This document shows positions 1-10,893 of a DNA stretch of 64,000 bases, in pieces. The stretch comes from Culex pipiens pallens. Lineage: Eukaryota; Arthropoda; Insecta; Diptera; Culicidae. Location of the stretch: contig NC_068938.1 of NCBI RefSeq assembly GCF_016801865.2, positions 199,061,077 through 199,125,076 of the forward strand, read 5' to 3'. The first letter of the stretch is position 1, and each line of letters begins with the position of its first letter. A program made the translations under genes and the position numbers. The notes under the pieces are model-generated. The model saw nothing but the letters and a program-made list of their open reading frames with translations, ran no database searches and was not told where the DNA came from.

Positions 1-46
1 CTTACTTCTAATACTTCTTCCTCCTTCCTTCCCATCTTCAAACGTT

Positions 47-1320
47 TCACAGTCCCTTGGCAAACGCCATCACCGTATCCTTAATGATCCGCAAGCAATC
101 ATCCATCTGCTCCTCGGTGATCGTCAACGGCGGCGCGAACCGAATGATATCCCCATGAGTCGGCTTGGCAATCAGTCCATTCTCCTTCAACCGAAGGCAC
201 ACTTCCCACGCGTCAAACTTGGAGTTGATCACGATCGCGTTTAGGAGACCTTTTCCTCGAACAACCGACACGACATCCTTGGGCAGCTCGGCCAGAGATT
301 CACGCAGCTTGCGTCCCATGCGGTCGGCATTTTCGGCGAGCTTCTCGTCGATGAGAACCTGCAGAGCGGCCATGGCCACCTTGCAGCCGAGCGGATTTCC
401 GCCGTAGGTCGAACCATGCTCACCGGGCTTGATGCACAGCATGACGGGGTCGTTGGCTAGGACGGCTGACACGGGGTAGATTCCACCGGAGAGGGCCTTT
501 CCCAGGATGAGGATGTCCGGCTTGACGTCTTCGTAGTCAACGGCCAACATGCGACCGGTTCGTGCGAGTCCGGTCTGGACTTCGTCGGCGATGAACAGGA
601 CATTGTACTTGGTGCACAGCTCGCGGACCTTGGTCAGGTATCCCTCGTCCGGGACGACCACTCCGGCTTCACCCTGGATCGGTTCCACCATGAAGGCGCA
701 CACGTTCGGATCCTGCAGGGCCTTCTCCAGCGCAGCTGTGTCATTGTACGGAACCAGCTCGAACCCAGGCATGAACGGTCCAAAACCTTCATAACTTGAC
801 GGATCGTTCGAGGACGAAACCGCCGCCAGCGTACGACCCCAGAAGTTGCCCTCGGCGAACACGATCTTCGCCTTGTTCTCCGGCACCTTCTTCACCTTGT
901 AGCCCCACTTGCGGGCCAGCTTGCACGCCGTTTCCCCTCCCTCGACTCCGGTGTTCATCGGCAGAACCTTGTCGTACCCGAACAGCTTCGTAATGTACTC
1001 CTCGTACTCGCCCAGCACGTTCGAGTAGAACGCCCGCGAGGTCAGCGCCAGCACCTCAACCTGCTCGGTCATGGCCTTGATGATCTTCGGATGGCAGTGG
1101 CCCTGGTTTACCGCCGAGTACGCACTCAGGAAGTCGTAGTACCGCTTGCCCTCGACGTCCCACACGTACACGCCCTTGGCACGGGCAAGCGCCACCGGCA
1201 ATGGGTGGTAGTTGTGCGCCCCGAACTTGTCCTCCCGGTCGAACACGGCTTGGGAAGCGGCTCCTGGGCGGTCTCCCAGGTCGGCGGTTTTGGTCGCGGT
1301 CACCGTCGAGGACATCTTGG
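47..1320 (-). CDS. Oat: Ornithine aminotransferase copy 1, main exon (exon 2)
   Basis: PLP-dependent fold-type I aminotransferase; the family moves the delta-amino group of L-ornithine to 2-oxoglutarate, giving glutamate-5-semialdehyde and glutamate in the mitochondrial matrix. The exon opens at a consensus acceptor (TTCCTTCCAG, cut after 1321) and joins exon 1 at 10164-10311 to give 473 aa, near the usual family length (human 439). Seen in the spliced protein: substrate tyrosine in the NYHPLPVAL segment (Tyr87), the carboxylate-binding arginine in FWGRTL (Arg212, human Arg180), VEPIQGEAG (Glu267), IADEVQTG (Asp295, PLP pyridine), LGKALSGG (Lys324, Schiff-base lysine), HGSTYGGNPLG, and a C-terminal GDIIRFAPPL arginine. 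All expected catalytic residues are present, so I regard it as the canonical OAT. An ATG inside this exon (residue 52) is not the likely start, because exon 1 supplies a presequence. The stop TGA is at 47-49; the 3' UTR leaves the window. Confidence 0.95.
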
Positions 1321-3030
1321 CTGGAAGGAAGAACAATCCGTAAATTTAGGTTTCGGTTTGGGATTTGAACAAATTTTGTTGAAACAATTACTTTTTTAAA
1401 TTGTTTTTAGATTGATTTTAGAATTTCTTAATTTATGTTATGTTAAATTATGTTGATTGATTCTAATAAATAATAAATCTGCAAAGATCTGGAAAAAATA
1501 TATTTTTTTAATTGATTAATTAATTGATTAATTTCTTCTTGAAGAAAATGTACGTTATTTTTTCAACAATTCTCTCTGTAAAACGTTGATAGATCCTCAT
1601 GTTATTCTCTCACAAATTTGCAATCATTAAAGCATCATTTTATTTTTAACTCCCAGCCGAGAAAAACAAACCGCTTCCCATGGTCTATTTCTGTACTGTT
1701 TATTCCTGCCCGCCGTCTTTCCTTTCTCATCAGCAAATTTCTAATCGCGAAACCTTACACGTGACGACGCTGCACTTTTATTATCACATAAATACAAATT
1801 CAGTCGAAAGCAAAACTTACTCTATCTAACTGTTTGAAAGTGAACAAAAAACACAATTTGGGATGCTTTCGGAACAGATGTTGGGTAGAAACTAAGTCTC
1901 AGCATAGAGTGGATTGAATATCTTATAATTCAATTGAACTTGCCACCACCGACAACCAAGAGCCGGACGGGCTAACCTTTGTTGATAATACATCAATAAA
2001 TTAACTGAGAAAATTTTGCATTAATTTATAAAATTGTCTTAAAACAAAATTTTGCTCAAATAAGCAAATCTAATCCACAACCTGCGACACTTTTAAAATT
2101 CACTGAGCATTCAAGGGTTAAGGCATAACAGTCCCAATGAGCTCAATGAATCAGGGAAGCAGATTCACTAAGCAGAGCAAAGCGAAGGACTATTTTTCAA
2201 AACATGGAAACACAAAACAAGTTTGTTTGCTCCTTTCACTTGTTGTTAGTAACGTTAGCAAAATAAGGAACAATGAGTTGTCAATAAGGCCGATGCAAAT
2301 ATTTAAAAAAGTTTTTGTCCTTCGGCCCTGGCCGAGGTCAAGGGGGGGGGGGGTGGGGGCAAAAAAATAAAAAAATATAAAAATTCAAATAGCAAGCCAT
2401 ATTTTTCACATTTAAATGAAAAAAAGTGTTTTAAAATGCATTTCACACTAGTTCAGTTGTTTTGCAATCATTAGTTTTCAAAAAATTTAAGATCTTACAA
2501 AAACAAAATTGTATCGAAAAAAAAGATTTTGCATCGAAAATTTTCTAAAAATCTTAAGATTTTTTAATAAACCCAAACATGTTAAAAATGATTTTAAACA
2601 CAGAAGAATGTATTTTAATTTGATTTCAGCTGGTTGCACTTGAATTTTCATTGCAATTTTGAAGTTTATTGTAAAAATATTTTTTTTGCCCCCTGATTTT
2701 TCGGGCCAATTTTGAAGGGGGGGGGGGGGGTTGACAAAAACTTTTAAAAATATTTGTACCAGCCTAAGTAAGGATTTGAAAACAAAAATAAATCTCACGG
2801 CAATCACGATTTACAAGTACAATACTTGGTCCGAAGGATGTTGTGTTAAAAGAGTAAGCCTTTTTTTTGTTGGTGATGCAAATTATATCACCATGGCAAC
2901 AACGAAAAAATACTCAATTTTAAGCAATGGAACAAATTTAAATAAATACATTCTTGATTACAAAACCAAGCTTCTTCTTGATCAACCGTTCTTTTCATGG
3001 ATAATGGTGGAGGCACCTGATGATTCATAA
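1321..3030. other. Proximal intron 1 of OAT copy 1: AT-rich, old repeat fragments
   Basis: No gene seen. Two fragments of a dispersed repeat lie at about 2290-2360 and 2640-2765, recognisable by the AAATATTT...AAGTTTTTGTC motif and runs of 12-14 G (2341-2353 and about 2717-2730). The same motif recurs near 26040-26105, 27290-27375 and 60000-60055. Confidence 0.5.
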
Positions 3031-3193
3031 GGGACCATCCATAAACCACGTGGACACTTTTTTGGGAATCTCGAACCCCCCCCCCCCTTCGTGGACAATT
3101 GTCCATACAAAAAAAATCTTTTTTGTATGGAGCGTGGACAATCGCCATACCCCTCCCCCCCCTAAAGTGTCCACGTGGTTTATGGATGGTCCC
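3031..3193. mobile_element. Palindromic MITE, PIF/Harbinger-like (TAA target duplication)
   Basis: A 163-bp near-perfect palindrome whose ends read GGGACCATCCATAAACCACG and its complement, flanked by TAA on both sides (3028-3030 and 3194-3196). Three-base TAA/TTA duplications and G-rich ends fit PIF/Harbinger-derived MITEs. A diverged relative lies at about 19247-19381. Confidence 0.75.
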
Positions 3194-4099
3194 TAAGCAC
3201 AGTTTAAAATGTTGAGTATAATTTTCAAAAAAAATCAAAGTATAGCAAATGCTTTATAATTATAAAATGAGACACGTCTGCTATAAAAAGAGAGGACACA
3301 AGCACCCAAGCAACGAACTAATGACCGATTCTTCGGCTCCTTTTCAAAAAAATCCCATGTTTTTTTCAGCGTTTTGGCTGTAGTGGCACAATTAAAGAAG
3401 AAACCCCCCAATGTTATTACATATTTGAAAAGATAATTGATTTTACAACATAGAAATGACATGCATAATGAACAATATTTTACCTGTGGTTCTCCTGAAA
3501 TGAAAATGTAGCGTGACGGGACAACATCGTAAAACTGGAATTTTAAAAGGCACACCAAAAAAATCGACACAGTTTTGCCAGATTGATTTTTTAAAACTTT
3601 TGCTCTTCTACACATTATCAAAAATTGAAAAACGAATCTTTTGCTCCTTGAACTGAAAGATTTGGTTGAGATTTGAGTTTTTGCCAGCCATTTCTTTTCT
3701 TGACGGGACAACGAAAGGAGCAGGTTTTTGAAAAAACTCCTCTCCCATTCAATGACTTGTAGACCTTATTTGGTCAATATTTTTGGCATTTCAGATAAGA
3801 AAACGCATTTAAAGCACATTGCAATTATTAGATCAAAATTAAAATGAAATTTTTCATATAAAAAATCAAATTGAAAATTGAAAAAAGGGACATTTTGGTG
3901 TAGCTTCGCTAAGAGTCGGTCTAATACAGATTTCATGAAAAAATTGTCTAACTACATTTGCATTGATCTATCTTTAAAGAATTGAACTAAGTTTACCAAG
4001 ATTTTGCTTACACGGTATGGCTGGCGGAAGGAAAATATTATAAATCGAGTTTTGTTTTACTTTCCTGATTAAAAAAAAATCATATTAATGGAGAGATTG

Positions 4100-4215
4100 T
4101 TAATCGATACAATTAATGGTTATCGTTATCGTCGGGACGATAACGGTGATGTATCGTTATCGTTATTTCGATAATTCTATCGGCAATAATCTTATCGCCG
4201 ATAATCTTTCTAAAA
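4100..4215. repeat. TTATCG/CGATAA-rich microrepeat
   Basis: About a dozen occurrences of TATCG or its complement in 115 bp, in both orientations, so the segment can fold on itself. Each CGATAA also contains the GATAA core recognised by GATA factors. It may be only an imperfect simple repeat. Confidence 0.45.
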
Positions 4216-4835
4216 TCCATTAATTCAACCATGTTACATTTTTAATGCATTCACGGAAAATATATATTTTAAAAATGTAGTAAGACTCAAAGTATAAATA
4301 TGTACTCAAAATTGTTCACAAAATACCGTTTTTCGAAATACTAAAATATAAATTATTTGCAATAAGTGTCAAACGATGCGAAATGTTATATTTTTTTAAC
4401 ACTTTATTAAAGTATTTTTATAAAATACTAAAACTTTCACAAAATGCCGCCTTTTTCGAAAGTACTAAGTACTCATTTTTCACAAATTACCGTAATTTTT
4501 TAAAATACTCAAATTTTCAAAATACGCAACATTGGTATCAAACGAATTGAAATTTTATATGCTTTTTCGCTTTATTAGAGTTTTTTTTTGAAAATACTGA
4601 AATTTTCACATAACACCGTATTTTTTCGAAAATACTCAAATTTTCAAAATGTGAAACATGGGTATCAAACGAATTTAAATTTCATTTGCTCTTTTAATTT
4701 TCTAGATTTTAGTTTTTTTAGTCAAAAATTTTCACAAATTACTGTATTTTGTTGAAAATACTCAAATGTTCAAACTTTCTAAAATCATCAAACGAAGCGA
4801 AATTTTGCATGATTCATACATACATTCAAATTGTG

Positions 4836-6267
4836 TAGGGGAAAGTGGGGCAAGTGTAACAAGCTAAGGAAATGCTCGTTATAACCCATTAACACTGGAA
4901 CGCCCAACGCATGTCCAACTTACACGGACGCCCAAGCCTCCCAAAAAAGTTGGAACGGTAACTTCAACTCGCTGGTTCTCAGGCATAACTCAACCAATCG
5001 GGACGATTCTTGTTTCCAGTAATTTGTAAGAATGTCTAGATGATCCTAGAACTTTGCAGAACTTAATTTGATCAAATCTGTAATTTCTGCGACCGAAAAC
5101 ATCGTTCCACCTTTTTTCAAAACGACTGCCTCCGCGGAATTTTTGGCGAATTTTTTTTGTACGCGAAAAAAAAAGTTGGAACGATGTTTTTAATCGCAAA
5201 AATTACAGATTTGATCAAATTAAGTTCTGCAAAGTTCTAGAATCATCTAGACATCCTAACAAATCACTGGAAAGAAGAATCATCTTGATTGGTTGAGTTA
5301 TGCCCGAGATCCGTTGAGTTGAAGTTACCGTTCCAACTTTTTTGGAGCCTTGGGCGTTGGAATGTTAAAAAGTTAAAAAATCGGTCGGATTTTATTATAA
5401 TCATCTTATTCTAGGTCTTGACTAAGACTTTGTTAGAACAAGTTTTTAAAAAATCCTGTTTTTTTATGTAAAAAATTGATTTTAAAATTTTTGATTTTCC
5501 GTACTTTCTACTCCACTAGTGGGGCAAGACGAACAACCCGTTGGGGCAAGAGGAACAATGCATGAAAAAAAACAAGTTAATTTGCTAACAATTGAACTGT
5601 TATCACTTAAATACATCAGATTAGAATGTATTTGAAAGGTTTGTTCCATTTTTAGATAGAATCATAATATTTTACTGAAAAATTCATCGTTTTTACGAAA
5701 AATAATATTACTTAGATGATAAAAAGTAAATTTTCATAATATCACTATATTTTGTATGGACATTTTTTTAAACAACTGTTTATCAGTTTTTAAGTACTTT
5801 CATGTATTTATTTCCCAATCAAATATGTTGTTGCAGCAATTCGTAATTTTTTCCATACTAAAAATCCATATGGTACACTTGCCCCACCTGAACAAGATTT
5901 TTTAAAAGCTCTCAACAAAAATAACCAAAAGTTAAATCATACTTTGTAATAGGTGCATGTCATTGGTAGGGACACTACTGATCTAGGAAAAATAGCATTT
6001 TGGTAAAATGAGCCTTAACACGAACCCTGAGCCTTATTTTGTACCTTCCAAATATTATAAGAAAACAAATGTTTTGTAAAAACCTTCATTAAATCTTATG
6101 CCCCGTGGCGTTTACGTCGTTTTGGTGGTTATGTGGTAGTAGAATCAGCTATTTGCATTGCTAGCAACAATTCCTCATACTGGAAATAATCAAAATTGTA
6201 AAAATTACGGCCGTACGAGCCATTGTACCTCTTGCCCCATATGGTCGTCTTGCCCCACCTTCCCCTA
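4836..6267. mobile_element. Non-coding element with TAGGGGAAAGTGGGGCAAG termini
   Basis: The left end TAGGGGAAAGTGGGGCAAG matches the inverted right end ending CACCTTCCCCTA at 6267. Internal TGGGGCAAGA-type repeats occur near 5521-5560. There is no coding capacity. It is bordered by arrays of a degenerate repeat (ATCAAACGA...AAATACTCAAATTTTCA) in opposite orientations (about 4270-4835 and 6268-6596), so the whole is an inverted-repeat structure. A relative with GGGGAGAGTGGGGAGACTT ends is at 10894-12040. Confidence 0.6.
4889..5368. mobile_element. Nested 480-bp palindromic MITE
   Basis: Long arms of about 220 bp begin TTAACACTGGAACGCCCAA and end with the complement ...TTGGGCGTTGGAATGTTAA, around a poly-A/T centre near 5130-5175. 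It sits within the element at 4836-6267. A 69-codon frame on the minus strand here is only palindrome sequence. Confidence 0.65.
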
Positions 6268-6600
6268 TGCTTCATCCAAAATTTTGCGTCGTTTGATACC
6301 CATAAGCAAATTTAAAAAAATTGATTTTTTTTTTGTATTTTCCACAAAATACTCTATTAATGTGAAAAAGCTAACAAAATTTTACTTCGTTTGATACCCA
6401 TATTACGTATTAAGAAAATTTTAGTATTTTCAAAAAAATACGGTATTTTGTGAAAATTTAAAATAACTCTAATAGAGGGAAAAGGCATACCAAATTTCGC
6501 TTTATTTGACACCCATATTGCAAATTATGAAAATATGAGTACTTTCGAAAAAATACGGTATTTTGTGAAAATTTCAATATTTTCAAAAAAATTCTATTAA

Positions 6601-7298
6601 GGGGTTACATACATGTAGAAAATCTCAAAATTTCATATTACGGCAAAATTGTTAATTCCACTAAAAAGATGATTTTCAATCACTCCTGAAAGTTTCATGA
6701 AAATATTTATTGATTCAAGTGAGTAACAGACGATTTAAGTTTGAAATTTTGCCATGCGCAAAGCGAACTGTCAAACTTTGTGAGCGTTTTTCTCTAAACC
6801 CAGAGTTTATTTACGGGTGCCACGATATCTCGAGATGGGACGGACCGAATTAGCGGAAATTTGTGATGAAGACTCTCAAGACATATCCAATGTGCACTAC
6901 GAAGCCCGATTTTTAAATTTTGCTTTTTTAAAAAATACAAAAATCAAAAACTGTCAATTTTTAATATGAAAAACTTAAAAATATTTTTAACTTTTTTTAA
7001 AATAAACTTTTTGAAAATCGGGCTTCGTCATGCACACGGAACCGGTTTAGCGAGTCTTCACCAAAATTTTGAGCCGATTTGGTCGAAGCAGTGTTGAGAT
7101 ATCGTGGCACCCGTTTTTTGAAACTGCTTACTTCAAATAGCTATATCTCGGCAAAGATTCAACCAAATGTCTTCAAATTTGTTTTGTTAAAAGTTGAAAA
7201 TGTATATTTTAATGCCCTGAAAACAGATTTACAAAAAATGTAAGTGTGTGCTCATACCAACCTCTGGCATTTTTGCCGATTTACATGTATGTAACCCC
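6601..7298. mobile_element. Non-autonomous piggyBac-type element (TTAA duplication)
   Basis: 698 bp with inverted termini GGGGTTACATACATGTA, flanked on both sides by TTAA (6597-6600 and 7299-7302), the hallmark of piggyBac-superfamily insertion. Internal inverted repeats centre on the GATATCTCGAGAT/GAGATATCGTGGCACCC motif. No ORF. Confidence 0.75.
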
Positions 7299-7302
7299 TT
7301 AA

Positions 7303-8491
7303 TGCTCAAAATCAAACAAACTTTCGAGTTGAACAGACATTTTGTTGGTCGGTATACGTTCCGAGACCACCAAATAAAAAAACTGCAAAAAACTAACGTT
7401 AACATGCCGTTTTAATATTTGTTTGTTGAAAATAGCTAGTTCGAAACTAGTTCGAGCGCAACTTTTAAGAATTTATAACCATGGACTAGCTGCTATTTCT
7501 ATTTAAAAGCTTTTCTAAAAATACTAATGCATGAATCTAGTCTTAAATTAAAAAAAACTACAACTTTTGATTACGCCAAGGATTACGCATGATTCCGATT
7601 CACAAATTTGCCATCAATCTTCCTAAAGCACTCGAGTTGGATTCCTCGTGGGAACTTTCCATTGCCCAACTATACTCTTGATGATAACCTTTGTACAGTC
7701 CAGTGACGCCATTTGCGACGCGCAACTTGTTCCAAATTGTTTCCTGTGTTCTATCGAAAGGCTTTTTCATTGATTGATTACAAATAATTCAGAATTGTGC
7801 GTACAACCGTTAATGTTTTAATCTCTCCGACCTGACCACATTCCGCCGTCTATATTTTTAGCGTCATTCTCTCTGGCTTACGATTTAAATTAATCTTTTT
7901 TTTTTCATTCCAGTACACGAATCGCAAAAGAGTCGCGTGTTTGCTGATAAGCAAAGAGAGAGAATTTCTGTTCCGTTGCTTGGCGGCACTTGACCGATTT
8001 GGCTTGACTTAGTGATAGCTTGTAGTAAAAATTTCGTGATTAGGGCATTGTGACGATTATGACGGAGCGATTTTGCGTGCGTACTATACACAGACATCAG
8101 GTCACTGAGCTGGGTAGACGAATTATCTGGAAGAGATTATGAGGGAATATTGCCAGGTTGACGACCAATCAGAATCAGAGGCGTGTTTTGTAATTTGTTT
8201 TTTGTAAAAAAAAAAACAATGAAATAAATTATCAAGAGATTTTTTCTTAAGAATGATTTAATTGTGTCATTTTTTTTAATTTTCATTTAATTTTACCGAG
8301 ATCAAAATTGTGGAATTTGAAAAAATAACACAGTCGAGCAAAAAAAACTAACATTTCGTGTCTCACTTTCAAAACAATATCATTTTATTGAAATGTATCC
8401 CGATTTTTTCTTAATCTAAATGTTTACCTGATTTTTTTTTTGGAAAAAATAAAGGTGTGGAAGGGGAGAGACAAAAACTACAAATAATGTT
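7303..8491. other. Intronic sequence without recognised gene
   Basis: The segment 7550-8110 is less AT-rich and not obviously repetitive, but I find no exon signals in a convincing frame. The remainder is A/T-rich with short homopolymers. Confidence 0.4.
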
Positions 8492-9714
8492 TGTATTGGC
8501 CTTATGATGTATTGAGCATGAGCATGACCATGGTTGACTGCCAATGAGCTGCTACTCCGTTATTGACAGATCAGCTGAAGTTAAACAATGAATCAAAAAT
8601 GATCAGTGGGAGCCAACCATCCGTTCACTGTTTAACCTCTGAAGATCCCTACTTTATTAGTCAATACCGGCGCCCTCCCAAGAAGCCTGCAGTTCAACGA
8701 AAGGGAGGAATGTTAGTCCGATAGTTGAAGTTGCAGACTCATCAAGCACATAGCTTTTCGCTATATACTTGTTGATACCGCTTGAGACCGTTGAATCCAC
8801 AGCATCTCCTTCAAGCATCACGTGATTAATATTTTTTTGGGTTAGTAGGATAAGGTATTGGCTTTTCGATGCCTCCCGAGCTACGGCGCTATGGGGAGGA
8901 CTTTCATAACAGACCCGTCGGCGAGCCTTCCGAGCAACGATGCTATGGGAAGGTCTTTCTGGTTAACACACAAAATCACTCACACACAGTTGTTTTGCTC
9001 CATTATGCCCTCGACGATCCAAATTGTCAGTGCGTCTTTCGATCATTATATTGTGGATTTAGCTCGTAGCTGGATTTTCTGGCATCTTCTCACGGTCATT
9101 GGAAACGGTCGTGGATAGACCTAGGGGTTCCAAGTTGAAGTGAAAAAAAATAATTTATAGAAAAATTATGGATTAAAATTTGGCTTTTTTATCACTTCTC
9201 CGACATCAGGAATAATTGTTTGAACATGCTCGCCATTTTTTATTCGGTCGGAAAAATATTATTTTTCTTGAAAAAACTTTCATTCTTAATCACATGATCA
9301 CCCCTAATTCTGGCTCGATGCCGCCATCATGCGACCGCGTGCTCCGTTTGTTTGCCAACAAAGCTGCAGCTGGATGGTGAGACGAAGTGAGGGGGAAAGA
9401 GATTTTAACATTTTTATGCCCGCATCTGACCCGCCGCCTATTTCGTCGGTCACTGAGTCGCCGGTCGTTTCCAGTGACCGAGTCCAGCTAGGAACTGATC
9501 GTACAATATAGAAATGGTTTTTTTACCGCAAAAAAATAAAACCATATTCGAAAAATTTAAACACAATCCACCCGACGCCGTGCCTTCCGATCAACGATGA
9601 TATAGGAAAGGCTTTGAAAATCACAAAAAAATCACTTTTCACTCCGAATATTTTTTACGACCACGCGCTCCCTTTGTCAATTTTGCACTCTGTATTGGCC
9701 TTATGATGTATTGA
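8492..9714 (-). mobile_element. Retroelement copy bounded by 24-bp direct repeats
   Basis: A 24-bp perfect direct repeat (8492-8515 and 9691-9714; core TATTGGCCTTATGATG) encloses 1175 bp. The left end carries the GCTGCTACTCCGTTATTGAC motif also found in the elements ending at 11550 and 17767, so the element lies in minus orientation with its 3' end at left, and its 3' tail is a degenerate GCATGA repeat. Inside are repeated blocks with GAGCCTTCCGAGCAACGATG (around 8870-8960 and 9570-9615). No ORF of note. Long target duplications indicate target-primed insertion. Confidence 0.6.
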
Positions 9715-10163
9715 ATAAAAATTAAATAGAATCAGGATATTAGCTTAGTCTTACGGAACGAGACAAACCACCATCTGAATTTATAAACCAACTATTGGGC
9801 TGCTGAGGGTTAGGCAAGTTGAACAGAATTTTTGTACCAAATTTTGTTTCTAGATTGTTAAAACTTGATTTCAGCTCCTAATATAGAATCTTAACTTTTT
9901 TTTTAATTGAGTTGAGCTGTTGAGTTAAAAAAATACAATTTGTTACAATAAATTTTAGTATAATGTTAACAATACTTTTAGCTAGGGTTTTTTTTTTGTT
10001 CCAGATTGAAATAAATATAAAATTGAGACAAAACAAGTTCAATTTATGCAGCAAAACTAGTTTACTGCAACACAGAGGTATCAATTGAAGGAAAAACCCC
10101 ACTTCAGTGAAATTCCCTATAATTATTGTTCTATGACAAACTCATGGTTTTTATTACACTTAC

Positions 10164-10311
10164 CATTTTGGTTGACAAACGAAGAAGATGGTCGCTTCTG
10201 GACCAGCACCGCTGCCACGGGACGTCCGCGGGCTCCAGCCCCAGCTTTGGACGCCACCAGCAGCTTGTTGAACTGCCTCAGCAGCTGAACCTTGTCCACG
10301 TTCTTGATCAT
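10164..10311 (-). CDS. Oat: Ornithine aminotransferase copy 1, exon 1 (mitochondrial presequence)
   Basis: First coding exon of the OAT gene whose main exon is at 47-1320. It encodes 49 residues plus one base, starting MIKNVDKVQLLRQFNK, rich in Arg/Lys/Ala/Ser with almost no acid after the first few residues, as expected of a matrix-targeting presequence. The donor CAAAATG|GTAAGT ends in the same phase (1) and same sequence context as in the paralogue at 22755-22899, whose exon starts MIKNSTEVVQLLRQINK. The two halves sum to an exact 474 codons including stop. I chose the MIKN start because it is shared by both paralogues; an in-frame upstream ATG at 10342-10344 would add 11 residues. The intron between exons (1321-10163, 8.84 kb) is filled with transposable elements. 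Confidence 0.87.
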
Positions 10312-10448
10312 TTTGGCGTTGAACTTTACTGCAAACTTAAGCACTACTGCGCACTAGCAAAACCTTTTAAGCCAGAAAAGTAAGTCCGTGTCCAAACGGG
10401 TGCGACTCTCGATGATTACTGATAGCCGGCCTCGAGTGAAGTGGTCAC

Positions 10449-10462
10449 TTTTATTGTTTCGA
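10449..10462 (-). promoter_or_regulatory. Conserved upstream element of OAT copy 1 (possible core promoter)
   Basis: The 14-mer TCGAAACAATAAAA (minus strand) lies about 140 bp upstream of the MIKN start and occurs identically upstream of copy 2 at 22985-22998. The surrounding non-coding sequence of the two genes has diverged, so this shared block, with a TATA-like AATAAAA, may be a retained core-promoter element. Inference only. Confidence 0.35.
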
Positions 10463-10893
10463 CACAGTCGCAGAAGCTGCACAAACACACACACGTTTAA
10501 ACAGCTGCTGAGCTGGTAGTAAAAGTATGGAAGGAGTTGCGAATTCTCTTGCTGCTCTCTGTTTGGAGTTGATTTCAGCGACGCATTTCTGCAAACAGGG
10601 AGGAAGAATGAAGAAGAGTGCTCGTTACCGAGAGTTATTTTGGACCTGTTTTCATTTTACTTACTCTTTTCGATATTTTTGGAACGTTCCTGGTTGAACG
10701 TTTGTTTTGTGATGTGTATTCTTTGCTGAATAATTCGGGATGAATGTTTTATATTATAATATTTAGCAAAACGGGTAATGTCTAGAGTACTACTTACAAA
10801 ACTAAACAAAAATGATAACACTGAAATCTAATCTATCAACCAGAGTTATTTTTGCGTTCACTGATGTCACTACAATGAATAAAAAATAATTAG

